DNA of 35,861 nt from CAZKXX01 sp964556705 (GCA_964556705.1 CAZKXX010000032.1:1-35861); one strand, 5' to 3'. Numbered from the stretch's first letter, positions 17,495-25,403 are shown. The notes: a model not told the origin generated them from the letters alone. Made by a program: numbers and translations.

Positions 17495-18886
17495 ATGACG
17501 TATCCCCGACCTGCTCGCCGCTCCTGGGCTGAGCCGTGGAAAGTGAAGATGGTCGAGCCCATCCGCCTGACGACGCGCGCCGAACGCGAACGGTTCATCT
17601 GCGAAGCCGGATACAACACCTTTCTTCTGCGCAGCGAAGACGTTTACATCGACCTGCTCACCGACAGCGGCACGAACGCCATGAGCGACCGCCAATGGGC
17701 GGGGTTAATGCTCGGCGACGAGGCTTACGCGGGCAGCCGGAATTTCTACAAGCTCTGGCAAACGGTGACGGAATATTACGGCTACAAATATCTTGTTCCC
17801 ACGCATCAGGGGCGCGGGGCGGAGAATATCCTTTCCAAATGCCTCATCAAGCCGGGAGATTTCATTCCCGGAAACATGTACTTCACCACTACACGGCTAC
17901 ACCAGGAACTGGCCGGCGGAACATTTGTGGACGTCATCATTGATGAGGCGCATGACGCGGCGAACGAGCACCCGTTCAAGGGCGACGTGGACCTTGCCAA
18001 ACTCGAGCGCCTGATCGCCGACGTGGGCGCGAAGAACATTCCGTACGTTTGCGTCGCCGGCACGGTGAACATGGCTGGCGGCCAGCCGCAGTCTATGGCC
18101 AACATGCGCGCTTTGCGGGAGCTGTGCTCGCGGCACGGAATCCGGATTGTGCTCGACGCGACGCGCGCCGTCGAAAACGCCTACTTCATTCAGCAGCGCG
18201 AGCCCGGCTGCGCCAACAGGAAGGTGGCCGACATTCTGAAGGAATACTGCTCCTACACGGACAGTTGCACGATGAGCGCGAAGAAAGATTCGCTGGTCAA
18301 CATCGGCGGCTGGCTGGCGACCAACGACGAAGGCCTGTACGAAGAGGCGCGCAACCTCGTGGTGGTTTACGAAGGGTTGCACACCTACGGCGGGCTCGCC
18401 GGGCGCGACATGGAAGCCATGGCGCAGGGCATCGTCGAAAGCGTGGACGACGCGCACATCCGCGCGCGCATCGGGCAGGTGGAATATCTCGGCCGGCACC
18501 TGATGGATTGGGGCATTCCCATCGTCCGGCCGATCGGCGGGCACGCGGTGTTTCTGGACGCGCGAGCCTTCTACGCGCACCTCCCGCAATCTCAGTATCC
18601 CGCGCAGGCGCTCGCGGCCGACCTTTATGTGGATTCGGGCGTGCGCTCGATGGAACGAGGCGCGGTCAGCTCCGGGCGCGATCCGAGGACCGGCGAAGAA
18701 CGATTTCCGAGCCTTGAGCTCGTGCGACTGACGTTGCCGCGCCGGGTTTACACGCAGGCGCACATGGACGTTGTGGCCGAATCCGTCCTGGCCGTTTTCG
18801 AGCACCGCGAGCGCGCTCGCGGCCTCCGTATCGTGTACGAGCCTAAGTACTTGCGTTTCTTTCAGGCACGGTTCGAGCGGCTTTAG
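17495..18886 (+). CDS. tpl: Tyrosine phenol-lyase (PLP-dependent beta-eliminating lyase)
   Basis: A 463-residue fold-type-I PLP enzyme of the tryptophanase/tyrosine phenol-lyase family, which turns L-tyrosine into phenol, pyruvate and ammonia. The PLP Lys is K264 in MSAKKDSLVNIGG. Features that separate the two family branches favour tyrosine phenol-lyase: NAMSDRQWAG (61-70), GNMYFTTTRLHQE (126-138) and VRSMERG (383-389), where R388 matches the phenol-binding Arg of the Citrobacter enzyme (Ile in E. coli tryptophanase), plus FF in the C-terminal LRFFQARF. GGGAG precedes ATG 17495 by 8 bases. No permease or regulator gene is adjacent. Catalysis on tyrosine is an inference from these residues. 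Confidence 0.9.
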   Translation: MTYPRPARRSWAEPWKVKMVEPIRLTTRAERERFICEAGYNTFLLRSEDVYIDLLTDSGTNAMSDRQWAGLMLGDEAYAGSRNFYKLWQTVTEYYGYKYLVPTHQGRGAENILSKCLIKPGDFIPGNMYFTTTRLHQELAGGTFVDVIIDEAHDAANEHPFKGDVDLAKLERLIADVGAKNIPYVCVAGTVNMAGGQPQSMANMRALRELCSRHGIRIVLDATRAVENAYFIQQREPGCANRKVADILKEYCSYTDSCTMSAKKDSLVNIGGWLATNDEGLYEEARNLVVVYEGLHTYGGLAGRDMEAMAQGIVESVDDAHIRARIGQVEYLGRHLMDWGIPIVRPIGGHAVFLDARAFYAHLPQSQYPAQALAADLYVDSGVRSMERGAVSSGRDPRTGEERFPSLELVRLTLPRRVYTQAHMDVVAESVLAVFEHRERARGLRIVYEPKYLRFFQARFERL

Positions 18887-18972
18887 GGGCCCTCCGGGTC
18901 AGGCTTCCCGAGTGGCCGGGGCTGTCCACAGGTGGCCACAATCTTCCATACGGTTGTGCCAACTCCTTGCAC

Positions 18973-19008
18973 CGGTCAGGACAAATCTCGACAGGATGCC
19001 CCTGACCG
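18973..19008 (+). terminator. Possible tpl terminator hairpin
   Basis: CGGTCAGG (18973-18980) and CCTGACCG (19001-19008) form an 8-bp stem with a 20-base loop, followed by CCATTTTAAG. It lies 86 bases beyond the tpl stop. The loop is long and the T run short, so support is moderate. Confidence 0.4.
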
Positions 19009-19122
19009 CCATTTTAAGCCCTTGAAAAACAAGGACAAATAGATCCCATCGAAATGGCCGGATGGAACCTGCCTTGCAGCATCAATCGCGTGGATCGGCT
19101 GCCTGCTCGTTAGGAGGTCGCC

Positions 19123-19266
19123 ATGTCACGAAACGTATGCGAAGAACGAGTGGTTTTCCTGCCCTCCCGCGGCCGACAAGTCCGCTGCCGACTCTGGTTT
19201 GAAGTCACACCCTTTCGCGCCGGCCTCCTGAAGTACTTCCTGATTCGCATCGAAGAGTTGGAGTAG
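19123..19266 (+). CDS. 47-residue ORF with perfect ribosome-binding site
   Basis: ATG 19123 is preceded by AGGAGGT (19112-19118), a full Shine-Dalgarno at ideal distance. The 47-residue product starts MSRNVCEERVV and ends FLIRIEELE, with two Cys, many Arg/Glu and an amphipathic C-terminal part (FRAGLLKYFLIRIEELE); no membrane segment or known motif. I do not recognise it. It stands alone between tpl and the histidine kinase, with no convincing promoter seen. The start signal is its main support; a shadow frame on the other strand (19126-19410) instead covers a dispersed repeat and looks spurious. Confidence 0.5.
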   Translation: MSRNVCEERVVFLPSRGRQVRCRLWFEVTPFRAGLLKYFLIRIEELE

Positions 19267-19312
19267 TCTCGGGCCGCCTTTCTCACCCCCGTTCACAAAG
19301 GTATCTCCCCAT

Positions 19313-19332
19313 CCGCCCTTGCTCAAGGGCGG
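19313..19332. repeat. Dispersed palindromic intergenic repeat
   Basis: CCGCCCTTGCTCAAGGGCGG is a 9-bp inverted repeat around two central bases. Read on the minus strand with its flank it would encode PPLSKGGWGD, a translation I know from palindromic intergenic repeats in many bacteria, so it is best treated as a repeat element rather than coding sequence. Confidence 0.5.
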
Positions 19333-19437
19333 GGAACTCGGCCACTCCGTTGGAGGCGGTGCCTTTCTTCCTTGCCTGCGGGATCCTTTGCGATGTCTCC
19401 CTGTCCGCATTGCTGAGACCTCGCCGGCGCCGGCGGG

Positions 19438-19487
19438 TTGACAAAGTGCGCGACTTATGATAGCCTATAATCTAGCCTATACATAAG
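19438..19487 (+). promoter_or_regulatory. Promoter/operator-like block with direct and inverted repeats
   Basis: A consensus -35 TTGACA (19438-19443) is followed by two exact copies of TAGCCTATA at 19461-19469 and 19473-19481 (12-base step), flanked by the inverted pair CTTATG (19454-19459) and CATAAG (19482-19487). TATAAT occurs at 19466-19471, 22 bases from the -35; the first repeat starts 17 bases from it. The step is close to one helical turn, as for a regulator binding two sites on one face. The block lies just upstream of a small ORF at 19505. Confidence 0.5.
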
Positions 19488-19504
19488 CCGGGCTGAGGGA
19501 GGCG

Positions 19505-19618
19505 ATGTCGGCAGGGGAAGCGCGCAAGCCAGCGCATTTATTGCCTTCCAAGGTCACCATCTTATTGATAACAAAGGGTCTGGTTCCGAGAGGCCCCGAA
19601 AGCCGCTACCTGTTTTAA
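19505..19618 (+). CDS. 37-residue ORF behind the repeat block
   Basis: ATG 19505 has GAGGGAGG at 19495-19502. The 37-residue product (MSAGEARKPA at the start, ending GPESRYLF) contains a short hydrophobic patch, KVTILLITKG, but no known domain. It could be a small regulated gene, a leader peptide, or the broken 5' end of a lost gene whose promoter survives. The promoter-like block upstream is the reason for listing it. Confidence 0.3.
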   Translation: MSAGEARKPAHLLPSKVTILLITKGLVPRGPESRYLF

Positions 19619-19936
19619 AACACGCCGTCCAGACGACATCCGGTTTGTATCTAGTTGAAATTAAAAATCTTAGCAGGTTGGCTTGAGGCGCGATTGAAAA
19701 AGCAGTTTTCCACTCTCGCCGCGCTCGACCGGAGGGGACCAGAAGCGCGGGGTAAAGTCGCCGGATTTCGGCGCCCGGTTGTCCAGCATTTGTACAACCT
19801 CGTCAAGTTTCGACACCTCCGCCCTATCCCCGGCACATGAACCCGCTGACAAGGCCTTTAACTTATTGATGCGACATGGCTTCGCTGAGCACCGAGTTTT
19901 CCTGCCTGGCCCCGAAGATGCCTGTCAAGTCGACGT
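19619..19936. other. Non-coding or decayed stretch before the histidine kinase
   Basis: No gene can be supported in these 318 bases. The first 60 are AT-rich compared with the window. The minus strand keeps one open frame over 19670-19852 whose middle (about 45 residues, including SKLDEVVQMLDNRAPKSGDF) has protein-like composition, but it lacks a proper start and family, so it may be a remnant. No clear promoter for the kinase was found. Confidence 0.4.
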
Positions 19937-21811
19937 ATGGGTAAGTGTGACCATGGCCGAACGGTTGACTCTAGAAATCTGGGAGCGGGCAGAGGGCTTG
20001 GAGTGTTCTGCCTTTTTGCCATCGCGCTCAGTCTGGGTCTGCGCGCTGTCCCAGCGGCCGCCGATCCCGGCGACCTCGCGCCTTCCCAAGCCTTGCTCGG
20101 GCAAATAACTCCGACGACTTTGTTTGACCTTCTGGGGTATCTGGCCGTGCTGGGACTGGCGCTGGGGATTTCCCAGTGGCGTGTGCGCGAACTCAAGTCG
20201 CGCGAGCGGGAACTTCGCGCCCTGGTGGACCAGCTTCGCGGTTCCGAGGCGGCCTTGCGCGAGAGCGAAGCGCGGCTGGAGCGAGCCGAAGCGTTTTCCT
20301 CCGTGATGATCTCGCACGCCGGACTCGACGGGCGCTGGCTCAAAGTGCCGCCACGGCTCTGCGAGTTCCTGGGCTACAGCGAACAGGAACTCCTCAGCAT
20401 GCGCTTCCAGGAAGCGACTCATCCGGAGGACCGGGGCGCGCACGAGAAGCAGACGGAGCGGCTCCTGCGGGGAGAGATTCCGTCCTTCGATCTCGAAAAG
20501 CGCTATCTCCGCAAGGACGGCAAAGTCGTCTGGGCCGCGCTCAATTGCTCGCTGGTGACCGACCGGGAAGGGAATCCGCTGCACTTTCTGACCTTTACAC
20601 GGGACATTACCGAGTCGAAACGGATGGAGGAGATGTTGCGGCAGGCGCAGCGCGTGGAGGCCGTGGGGAGGCTCGCGGGCGGCGTGGCGCACGACTTCAA
20701 CAACCTCATCACCATCATCAACGGTTATAGCGAACTCCTGCTCAGCCGCACCAACCCGGAGGACCTGAACCGTACGTATCTGAGCGAAATCCATCAGGCC
20801 GGGGAGCGCGCGGCGCGCCTGACCCGGCAGTTGCTGGCCTTCAGCCGCCGCCAGGTGATGCAGGCGCAGGTGCTGGACCTGAACCAGGTGCTCGCTTCAA
20901 TGGAGAAGATGCTGTCTCGTCTGATCGGCGAGGACATCAAGCTCCTCACGCGCTTCGGGCAGGACCTGTGGCGCGTGAAGGCGGACCCGGGGCAGATCGA
21001 ACAGGTCATCATGAACCTCGCCGTCAACGCGCGGGACGCGATGCCGCGGGGCGGGCGGCTGCTGGTCGAGACGCGCAACCTGCAGGTTGACGAATCCTAC
21101 GCGCGGCTGCGAGACGGCATGCGCGCCGGCCGATTCGTACTGCTCGCCGTCAGCGACACCGGTGTGGGCATGGACGAGGAGACGCGCGAGCACCTCTTCG
21201 AGCCTTTTTTCACGACGAAACCCCAGGGTCAGGGCACCGGTCTGGGGCTCGCGACGGTTTACGGCATCGTCAAACAGAGCGGAGGATACATCTGGGTGTA
21301 CAGCGAGCCCGGCCGGGGAACAACGTTCAACATCTATCTGCCCTGTGTCGAGACGGCTGAGGAACCGAAGACCGCGGCGCGGTCGTCCTCCGGCGTGACT
21401 GCGGGACGGGAAACCATCCTGCTCGCCGAGGACGAAGGGTCGGTGCGCGGACTGGCCCGGCACATTCTTGCCGCGCACGGCTACACGGTGATTGAAGCCA
21501 AGGACGGACTGGAAGCTCTGGAGATTCTCTGCAAGCACGAGGGTCCTGTGGATTTGCTGCTCACCGACGTCGTCATGCCGGGCATGGGAGGCCGAGAGGT
21601 CGTCATGCAAGCCCAGACGCTCCGCCCGGGGACTTCCTACCTCTTCATGTCGGGCTACACGGACGACGCCGTCGTTCTCCAGGGCGTATTTGACCACGGG
21701 ACGCCGTTTCTCCACAAGCCGTTCACTCCCGAAGACCTGGCGCGAAAAGTGCGTGAAGTGCTCGACGGCCGTGCCGCCTCCCGGAGCCAAGCGCCGAATG
21801 CCTCGAGCTAG
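19937..21811 (+). CDS. PAS-containing hybrid sensor histidine kinase with receiver domain
   Basis: A 624-residue two-component hybrid kinase. Order: N-terminal hydrophobic segment (about 22-42, signal or first TM), a short probable periplasmic piece, TM at 62-80, coiled coil 85-120, PAS at about 120-228 (HPEDRGAH, KRYLRKDGKVVW, TFTRDITESKRMEE), HisKA with H252 in GGVAHDFNNLITIINGY, HATPase with N-box near N365 (MNLAVNARDAM), DTGVGM, FEPFFTTK and GTGLGLATVYG, then a receiver domain with D544 in LLTDVVMPGM and K594. The signal is unknown. No separate response regulator gene is adjacent, so it probably acts through a phosphotransfer partner elsewhere. ATG 19937 has no clear SD; GTG 20003 is an alternative. 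Confidence 0.93.
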   Translation: MGKCDHGRTVDSRNLGAGRGLGVFCLFAIALSLGLRAVPAAADPGDLAPSQALLGQITPTTLFDLLGYLAVLGLALGISQWRVRELKSRERELRALVDQLRGSEAALRESEARLERAEAFSSVMISHAGLDGRWLKVPPRLCEFLGYSEQELLSMRFQEATHPEDRGAHEKQTERLLRGEIPSFDLEKRYLRKDGKVVWAALNCSLVTDREGNPLHFLTFTRDITESKRMEEMLRQAQRVEAVGRLAGGVAHDFNNLITIINGYSELLLSRTNPEDLNRTYLSEIHQAGERAARLTRQLLAFSRRQVMQAQVLDLNQVLASMEKMLSRLIGEDIKLLTRFGQDLWRVKADPGQIEQVIMNLAVNARDAMPRGGRLLVETRNLQVDESYARLRDGMRAGRFVLLAVSDTGVGMDEETREHLFEPFFTTKPQGQGTGLGLATVYGIVKQSGGYIWVYSEPGRGTTFNIYLPCVETAEEPKTAARSSSGVTAGRETILLAEDEGSVRGLARHILAAHGYTVIEAKDGLEALEILCKHEGPVDLLLTDVVMPGMGGREVVMQAQTLRPGTSYLFMSGYTDDAVVLQGVFDHGTPFLHKPFTPEDLARKVREVLDGRAASRSQAPNASS

Positions 21812-23640
21812 CGAACGCCGCCCGTGAGGACCCAGCCGGCGGCGGCTTCCGCGACGTGCACGCCCGCGCCCGCCCATCGCACCCACACGCCCCGCTTCGG
21901 CTCACAGCGCAAGAATCCGGCGGCCCCAGAAGGCGCGCGAGGCTTGGAGGCGTGGCTCCACGAAACCGGAACGACGAGATCGGGTTCGCGAGGCACGCCC
22001 AAGCCCAGCGCTTCGCGCAGACGCTCATTGGCCTGCGTCATCGCATAGACGGCGGAGGTTCCGCGCGCGCCGAGTTGCGGCGAAAGCAGGACGCCCGACT
22101 GCCATGCCTGTCCCGGAAGATACGGCCTTTGAAAAGTGATGAGCGGGAACCAGCGCAAGCCCGCGGCGGCGGGAAAGACACCGGGCCAGGGAGAGGCAAA
22201 AGCCAGCAGCGAAAACGAGGCATAGTAAGTCGAAAGCTCGAACGCTCCGCCGCCGACACCCGGCAGGCGCGAAGCAATCAGGAACTGCATCGGCGCGAGC
22301 AGGTCGAGCGGGCCCAGCGGCCCGGAAAAGGCCCAGCGCCCGCGCGGCTTTTCCTGGATCCGAAACGTCAGGTGCACCAGCTTCTCGCGTTCGTCGGGGC
22401 GGACGAGGACGTTCGCAAGCTCGACGGGTTCGATTCCCGCCAGTCGGTTGAGCCGCCCCAGACTTCGCCGCAGTCGAGCGGAGTCGAAGAAGGCGCCTTC
22501 CTCAAGGACCAGTGCGCGGCGCAGCGTGGCCTCGCTGAGCGCGCGGTGACCGCGAAATTCAATTCGTCCCACGCGATGTTCGGCGCCGGACCACCATCGC
22601 GCGCGGAGTGAGACTTCCGACATCTCAGCGGGAGGGCGAAGCGGCGGCTCGCCCGTCGGATTCGCCACAGGGACGATTTCAAGTTGCGCCGCAAAACCCA
22701 TCTCTCCCCGCAGCTCAGACTCGCGCCGCGCAGCCAGCAGACAACCGCACAAGTCGCGAGTCGAGAATCCTTCGAGGAGTACGGAGTCGGCGAGCGTGCC
22801 GGCGTCGTGTTTCACGACCCGAATTTCCCGCGCCCGGTAGCGCGGTCCGGAATCGACGTGGAAAGTCACGGACGCCTTCCCGGCGCCGATTTCGGCGACA
22901 TCCGCTCTCACGCTGACGTCGAAGAAACCCTTGGAGAGGTAGAGGGAGCGCAGGCGATCGGCGTCGTCCTGCATTGCGCGTTCGCTGAACGGAGCACGCT
23001 TCTTCCACCCGCCCCAAAGCGGACCGAGTCCGGGAAGGATGCGCCGGACGCGCGTGGTTTTGAGCGCTTTGCGCAATTCCTTCGGACTCAGTCCCGGCGC
23101 GCCGGAAATGCGCACGTCGGCGACTCGAACGGCGCGCCCCGGCTCGACGCGGAACACGAGATCGGCCTTTCGAAACCCCGCGGGAACCAAATCTGCGCGC
23201 ACCGCGGCGTCTGGGAAGCCTTCCTCGACGAATTGGCGGCGAAGTTCGCCCGCAATTTGCGCGGCGACGACTTTGTCGATTGGGGTGCCGGGCGCGAGCG
23301 CCACCGGGCGGCGTTGGCCGGGAGGTTCGAACTTCACTTCGCGCAAGAAGAGGCGCGGGGATTCGCGAACGACAAATTTCACCGCCGCGCCGCCCTCGTC
23401 CTCCGACAGTTCCACCTGGATGTCCTCAAACCATCCGGTGAGCCACAGGCGACGGACGTCGCGTTCGATGCGCGCCGGGTCGAGCGGCTCCCCGGCGCGA
23501 GTTTCGAGTTCCAGCGGGCGGCGCATGCCCTCGATTTGCAGAAGGCGAATCGGGGACCGTGATTGTGCGGAAATTCCCGGAGGAATGAAGAAGAGCGCCG
23601 CGATGGCCCACGTCAAAAGGCGCGCATGCACCGTAAACAT
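21808..23640 (-). CDS. POTRA-repeat outer-membrane assembly-like protein (BamA/TamA-related)
   Basis: A 610-residue exported protein with a signal peptide (HARLLTWAIAALFFIPPGISA). Four POTRA-like units can be traced (roughly residues 30-110, 115-195, 195-285 and 350-435); the last contains VGRIEFRGHRALSEATLRRAL. POTRA domains bind unfolded outer-membrane proteins. After them only about 175 residues remain, Gly/aromatic-rich (FELSTYYASFSLLAFASPW), too few for the usual 16-strand barrel, and the C-terminus lacks the terminal aromatic residue. It may be a reduced or lone POTRA protein. ATG 23640 sits at the signal peptide; ATG 23673 or GTG 23688 would extend it. Its stop overlaps that of the convergent kinase gene. 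Confidence 0.8.
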   Translation of the reverse strand: MFTVHARLLTWAIAALFFIPPGISAQSRSPIRLLQIEGMRRPLELETRAGEPLDPARIERDVRRLWLTGWFEDIQVELSEDEGGAAVKFVVRESPRLFLREVKFEPPGQRRPVALAPGTPIDKVVAAQIAGELRRQFVEEGFPDAAVRADLVPAGFRKADLVFRVEPGRAVRVADVRISGAPGLSPKELRKALKTTRVRRILPGLGPLWGGWKKRAPFSERAMQDDADRLRSLYLSKGFFDVSVRADVAEIGAGKASVTFHVDSGPRYRAREIRVVKHDAGTLADSVLLEGFSTRDLCGCLLAARRESELRGEMGFAAQLEIVPVANPTGEPPLRPPAEMSEVSLRARWWSGAEHRVGRIEFRGHRALSEATLRRALVLEEGAFFDSARLRRSLGRLNRLAGIEPVELANVLVRPDEREKLVHLTFRIQEKPRGRWAFSGPLGPLDLLAPMQFLIASRLPGVGGGAFELSTYYASFSLLAFASPWPGVFPAAAGLRWFPLITFQRPYLPGQAWQSGVLLSPQLGARGTSAVYAMTQANERLREALGLGVPREPDLVVPVSWSHASKPRAPSGAAGFLRCEPKRGVWVRWAGAGVHVAEAAAGWVLTGGVR

Positions 23641-23734
23641 CAGGATGCCCGGCTCCGGCGGCCGGGTTGCCATCGATGGCGTTAGCACTCATGCGGGACC
23701 GCGGGCGCGCGTGCTGGAAGCTTCGATCGCGGAT

Positions 23735-23764
23735 TTGACGGACTCCGCGCGTACGGGCTAAAAT
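23735..23764 (+). promoter_or_regulatory. Promoter of efp
   Basis: TTGACG (23735-23740) and TAAAAT (23759-23764) are 18 bases apart, five of six matches each. A transcript from about 23771 would have an 85-base leader before the EF-P start. Confidence 0.6.
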
Positions 23765-23856
23765 GAATCTTTGGGCTCGTGGCACTCGACTGCGCTGTAC
23801 CACTTTCCGGCTCGAGGCCCCGCACGGTCCGCCATCCTCTTCAAGGAGAATTTCTG

Positions 23857-24417
23857 ATGCAAGCCACCGAACTGCGTCCCGGCGTCGTCATCCGGCACAA
23901 CGGCGACCTCTTCGCGATTCACAAGACGGAGCACCGCACGCCGGGCAACAAGCGCGGCTTCGTCCAGGCGCGCATGCGCAACCTGCGCTCCGGCGCCATG
24001 ATTGACTACCGCTTCCGGTCTGAGGACGAGATCGAGCGCGCCGTGATCGACGAGGTCGAAATGCAGTTCCTTTACGCCGACGGCGAATACCTCCACTTCA
24101 TGAACACCACGACTTACGAGCAGATCCACCTGCACCGCGAAGTCGTGGGCGACCGCGCTCTTTACCTGATTCCCGACGGGATGATTACGGTGGAATTTTT
24201 CGAAGGCCAGCCCGTGGACATCAAGCTTCCGCCGACGGTGGACCTGAAAGTGGTCGAGACGGAGCCGGGCATCAAGGGCGCCTCGGCCACGAACGTCACC
24301 AAACCTGCCAAACTCGAGACCGGACTCGTCGTGCAAGTCCCGCCCTTCATCTCCGAGGGCGAAACGATCCGCGTGGATACGGTGGAAGGGAAGTACCTCG
24401 AACGCGCCAGCCTCTGA
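23857..24417 (+). CDS. efp: Translation elongation factor P
   Basis: A 186-residue EF-P of normal length, with the KOW-like N domain and two OB domains (DGMITVEFFEGQPVDIKLP and the closing VPPFISEGETIRVDT-EGKYLERA signature). It relieves ribosome stalling at polyproline. In the loop that enters the peptidyl-transferase centre, E. coli has PGKG with modified Lys34 and other bacteria a rhamnosylated Arg; here the loop is HRTPGNKRGF, giving Asn31 at that place followed by Lys32-Arg33. ATG 23857 has AAGGAG 8 bases upstream; the open frame extends to 23779 but that part is not conserved. No epmA, epmB or earP-like modification gene is seen. Confidence 0.96.
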   Translation: MQATELRPGVVIRHNGDLFAIHKTEHRTPGNKRGFVQARMRNLRSGAMIDYRFRSEDEIERAVIDEVEMQFLYADGEYLHFMNTTTYEQIHLHREVVGDRALYLIPDGMITVEFFEGQPVDIKLPPTVDLKVVETEPGIKGASATNVTKPAKLETGLVVQVPPFISEGETIRVDTVEGKYLERASL

Positions 24418-24423
24418 AGCTGC

Positions 24424-24450
24424 AACCACCCAGACACAAAGACACCCAGG
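24424..24450. repeat. Degenerate tandem tract after efp
   Basis: The stretch reads ACCACCCAGACACAAAGACACCCAGG-like units built on CACCCAGA/CACAAAGA. It is non-coding and of the same general kind as the tracts near 12480 and 34161. Confidence 0.4.
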
Positions 24451-24523
24451 CGACGGAGCAGCGAAGATCTAATCCGGTTTCTAGCTCTTCGTGCCCGGAT
24501 GTCGTCCCGGCCGGCCGTTCCTG

Positions 24524-25360
24524 CTAAAAAGGAATTGTCCGCTCGACTTCGAACTCGAGCCCGGAGGGTGTGAGCCGGTACACGCCTTCGTAACGCGGAG
24601 GCTTGCGGTTGTAAACGACTTCCCGCGCGTATTCGGCCTCTTTCAGATAGCGGATGACCACGCTGTCTTCATTGACTTCCATCTTACCGTCGTAAACGTC
24701 CCGAGTCTCCCAGAGCGAGCGAAGTTCCTGCCCGTTGTAGGCGTAAAGGACCGCCGAGAGGCGCGGGTGACTCTTGCCCGTCCGCGTGCCCCACACGAGG
24801 ACCCGGAAATCGTCCGAGCCGCGCGGCGACACGAATTCGTAGTTCAGGTCCACGTCGGGGACGAAGCGCGTCCGCGCCATGAGGCGCGTCTTGCCGTCGC
24901 GGTACTCGAACAGCGCGATGTGGTTCGTGCGATTGTTGCGCGTCCAGCCGAGCGAATAGCCGGCGGCGAGGAGCACGCCGCCCTTCCACGGCTCGGCAAA
25001 ACACTTCGGCGTCACGACGATGGGATAGCGCACCCTGGCGAAGACGTTTTCCAGCTCGCGGCGCATTTCGACGCTGGAAACGTTGCGGTCGCCGAGCCAT
25101 TGCTGGAGGTGGTCGAACGTGAGCTTTTCAATCTCGTCAATCAGCCTGCCGGACTCGTCCATATGCAGCCCGCGCAGCTTCCAGGAAATCGCCGCCACCT
25201 TTGCCGGCAGATCCGCGGGGCGCTCTTCCTTCTCCTTCTTCTTTCCGGCCTCGGCGTTCGCCGGAACGAGCACCGCCAGCGCGGCAACAAGCGCCAGCGC
25301 CCTCGCCGCCCGCCGCTTCACAGTCCACTTCCTTCGCCATTCCGCCATGGTCCGTTTCAT
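24524..25360 (-). CDS. Exported protein of unknown function
   Basis: A 278-residue protein with a basic N-terminus and hydrophobic segment (RALALVAALAVLVPANAEA) ending in a likely signal cleavage site, then a charged linker (KKKEKEERP). The mature part has alternating polar and aromatic strands, for example GKTRLMARTRFVPDVDLNYEF and a C-terminal YEGVYRLTPSGLEFEVERTIPF. I recognise no family, and one Cys (VTPKCFAEPW) stands alone. ATG 25360 follows AGGGAGGA very closely; ATG 25348 is 12 bases further on. It lies downstream of the Ig-repeat gene in the same direction but has its own promoter-like sequence. Confidence 0.75.
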   Translation of the reverse strand: MKRTMAEWRRKWTVKRRAARALALVAALAVLVPANAEAGKKKEKEERPADLPAKVAAISWKLRGLHMDESGRLIDEIEKLTFDHLQQWLGDRNVSSVEMRRELENVFARVRYPIVVTPKCFAEPWKGGVLLAAGYSLGWTRNNRTNHIALFEYRDGKTRLMARTRFVPDVDLNYEFVSPRGSDDFRVLVWGTRTGKSHPRLSAVLYAYNGQELRSLWETRDVYDGKMEVNEDSVVIRYLKEAEYAREVVYNRKPPRYEGVYRLTPSGLEFEVERTIPF

Positions 25361-25374
25361 TCCTCCCTACTGTG

Positions 25375-25403
25375 ATGATAGCCGAGCCCGCGGGGTTTGA
25401 CTA
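25375..25403 (-). promoter_or_regulatory. Possible promoter of the 278-residue exported protein
   Basis: On the minus strand TAGTCA (25403-25398, four of six) and TATCAT (25380-25375, five of six) are 17 bases apart, in the 100-base gap behind the Ig-repeat gene. Confidence 0.35.

Noticed and set aside
19126..19410. 94-codon minus-strand ORF
   Set aside because: Its centre is the PPLSKGGWGD translation of a dispersed palindrome, and the rest is antisense to the better-supported 47-residue ORF.
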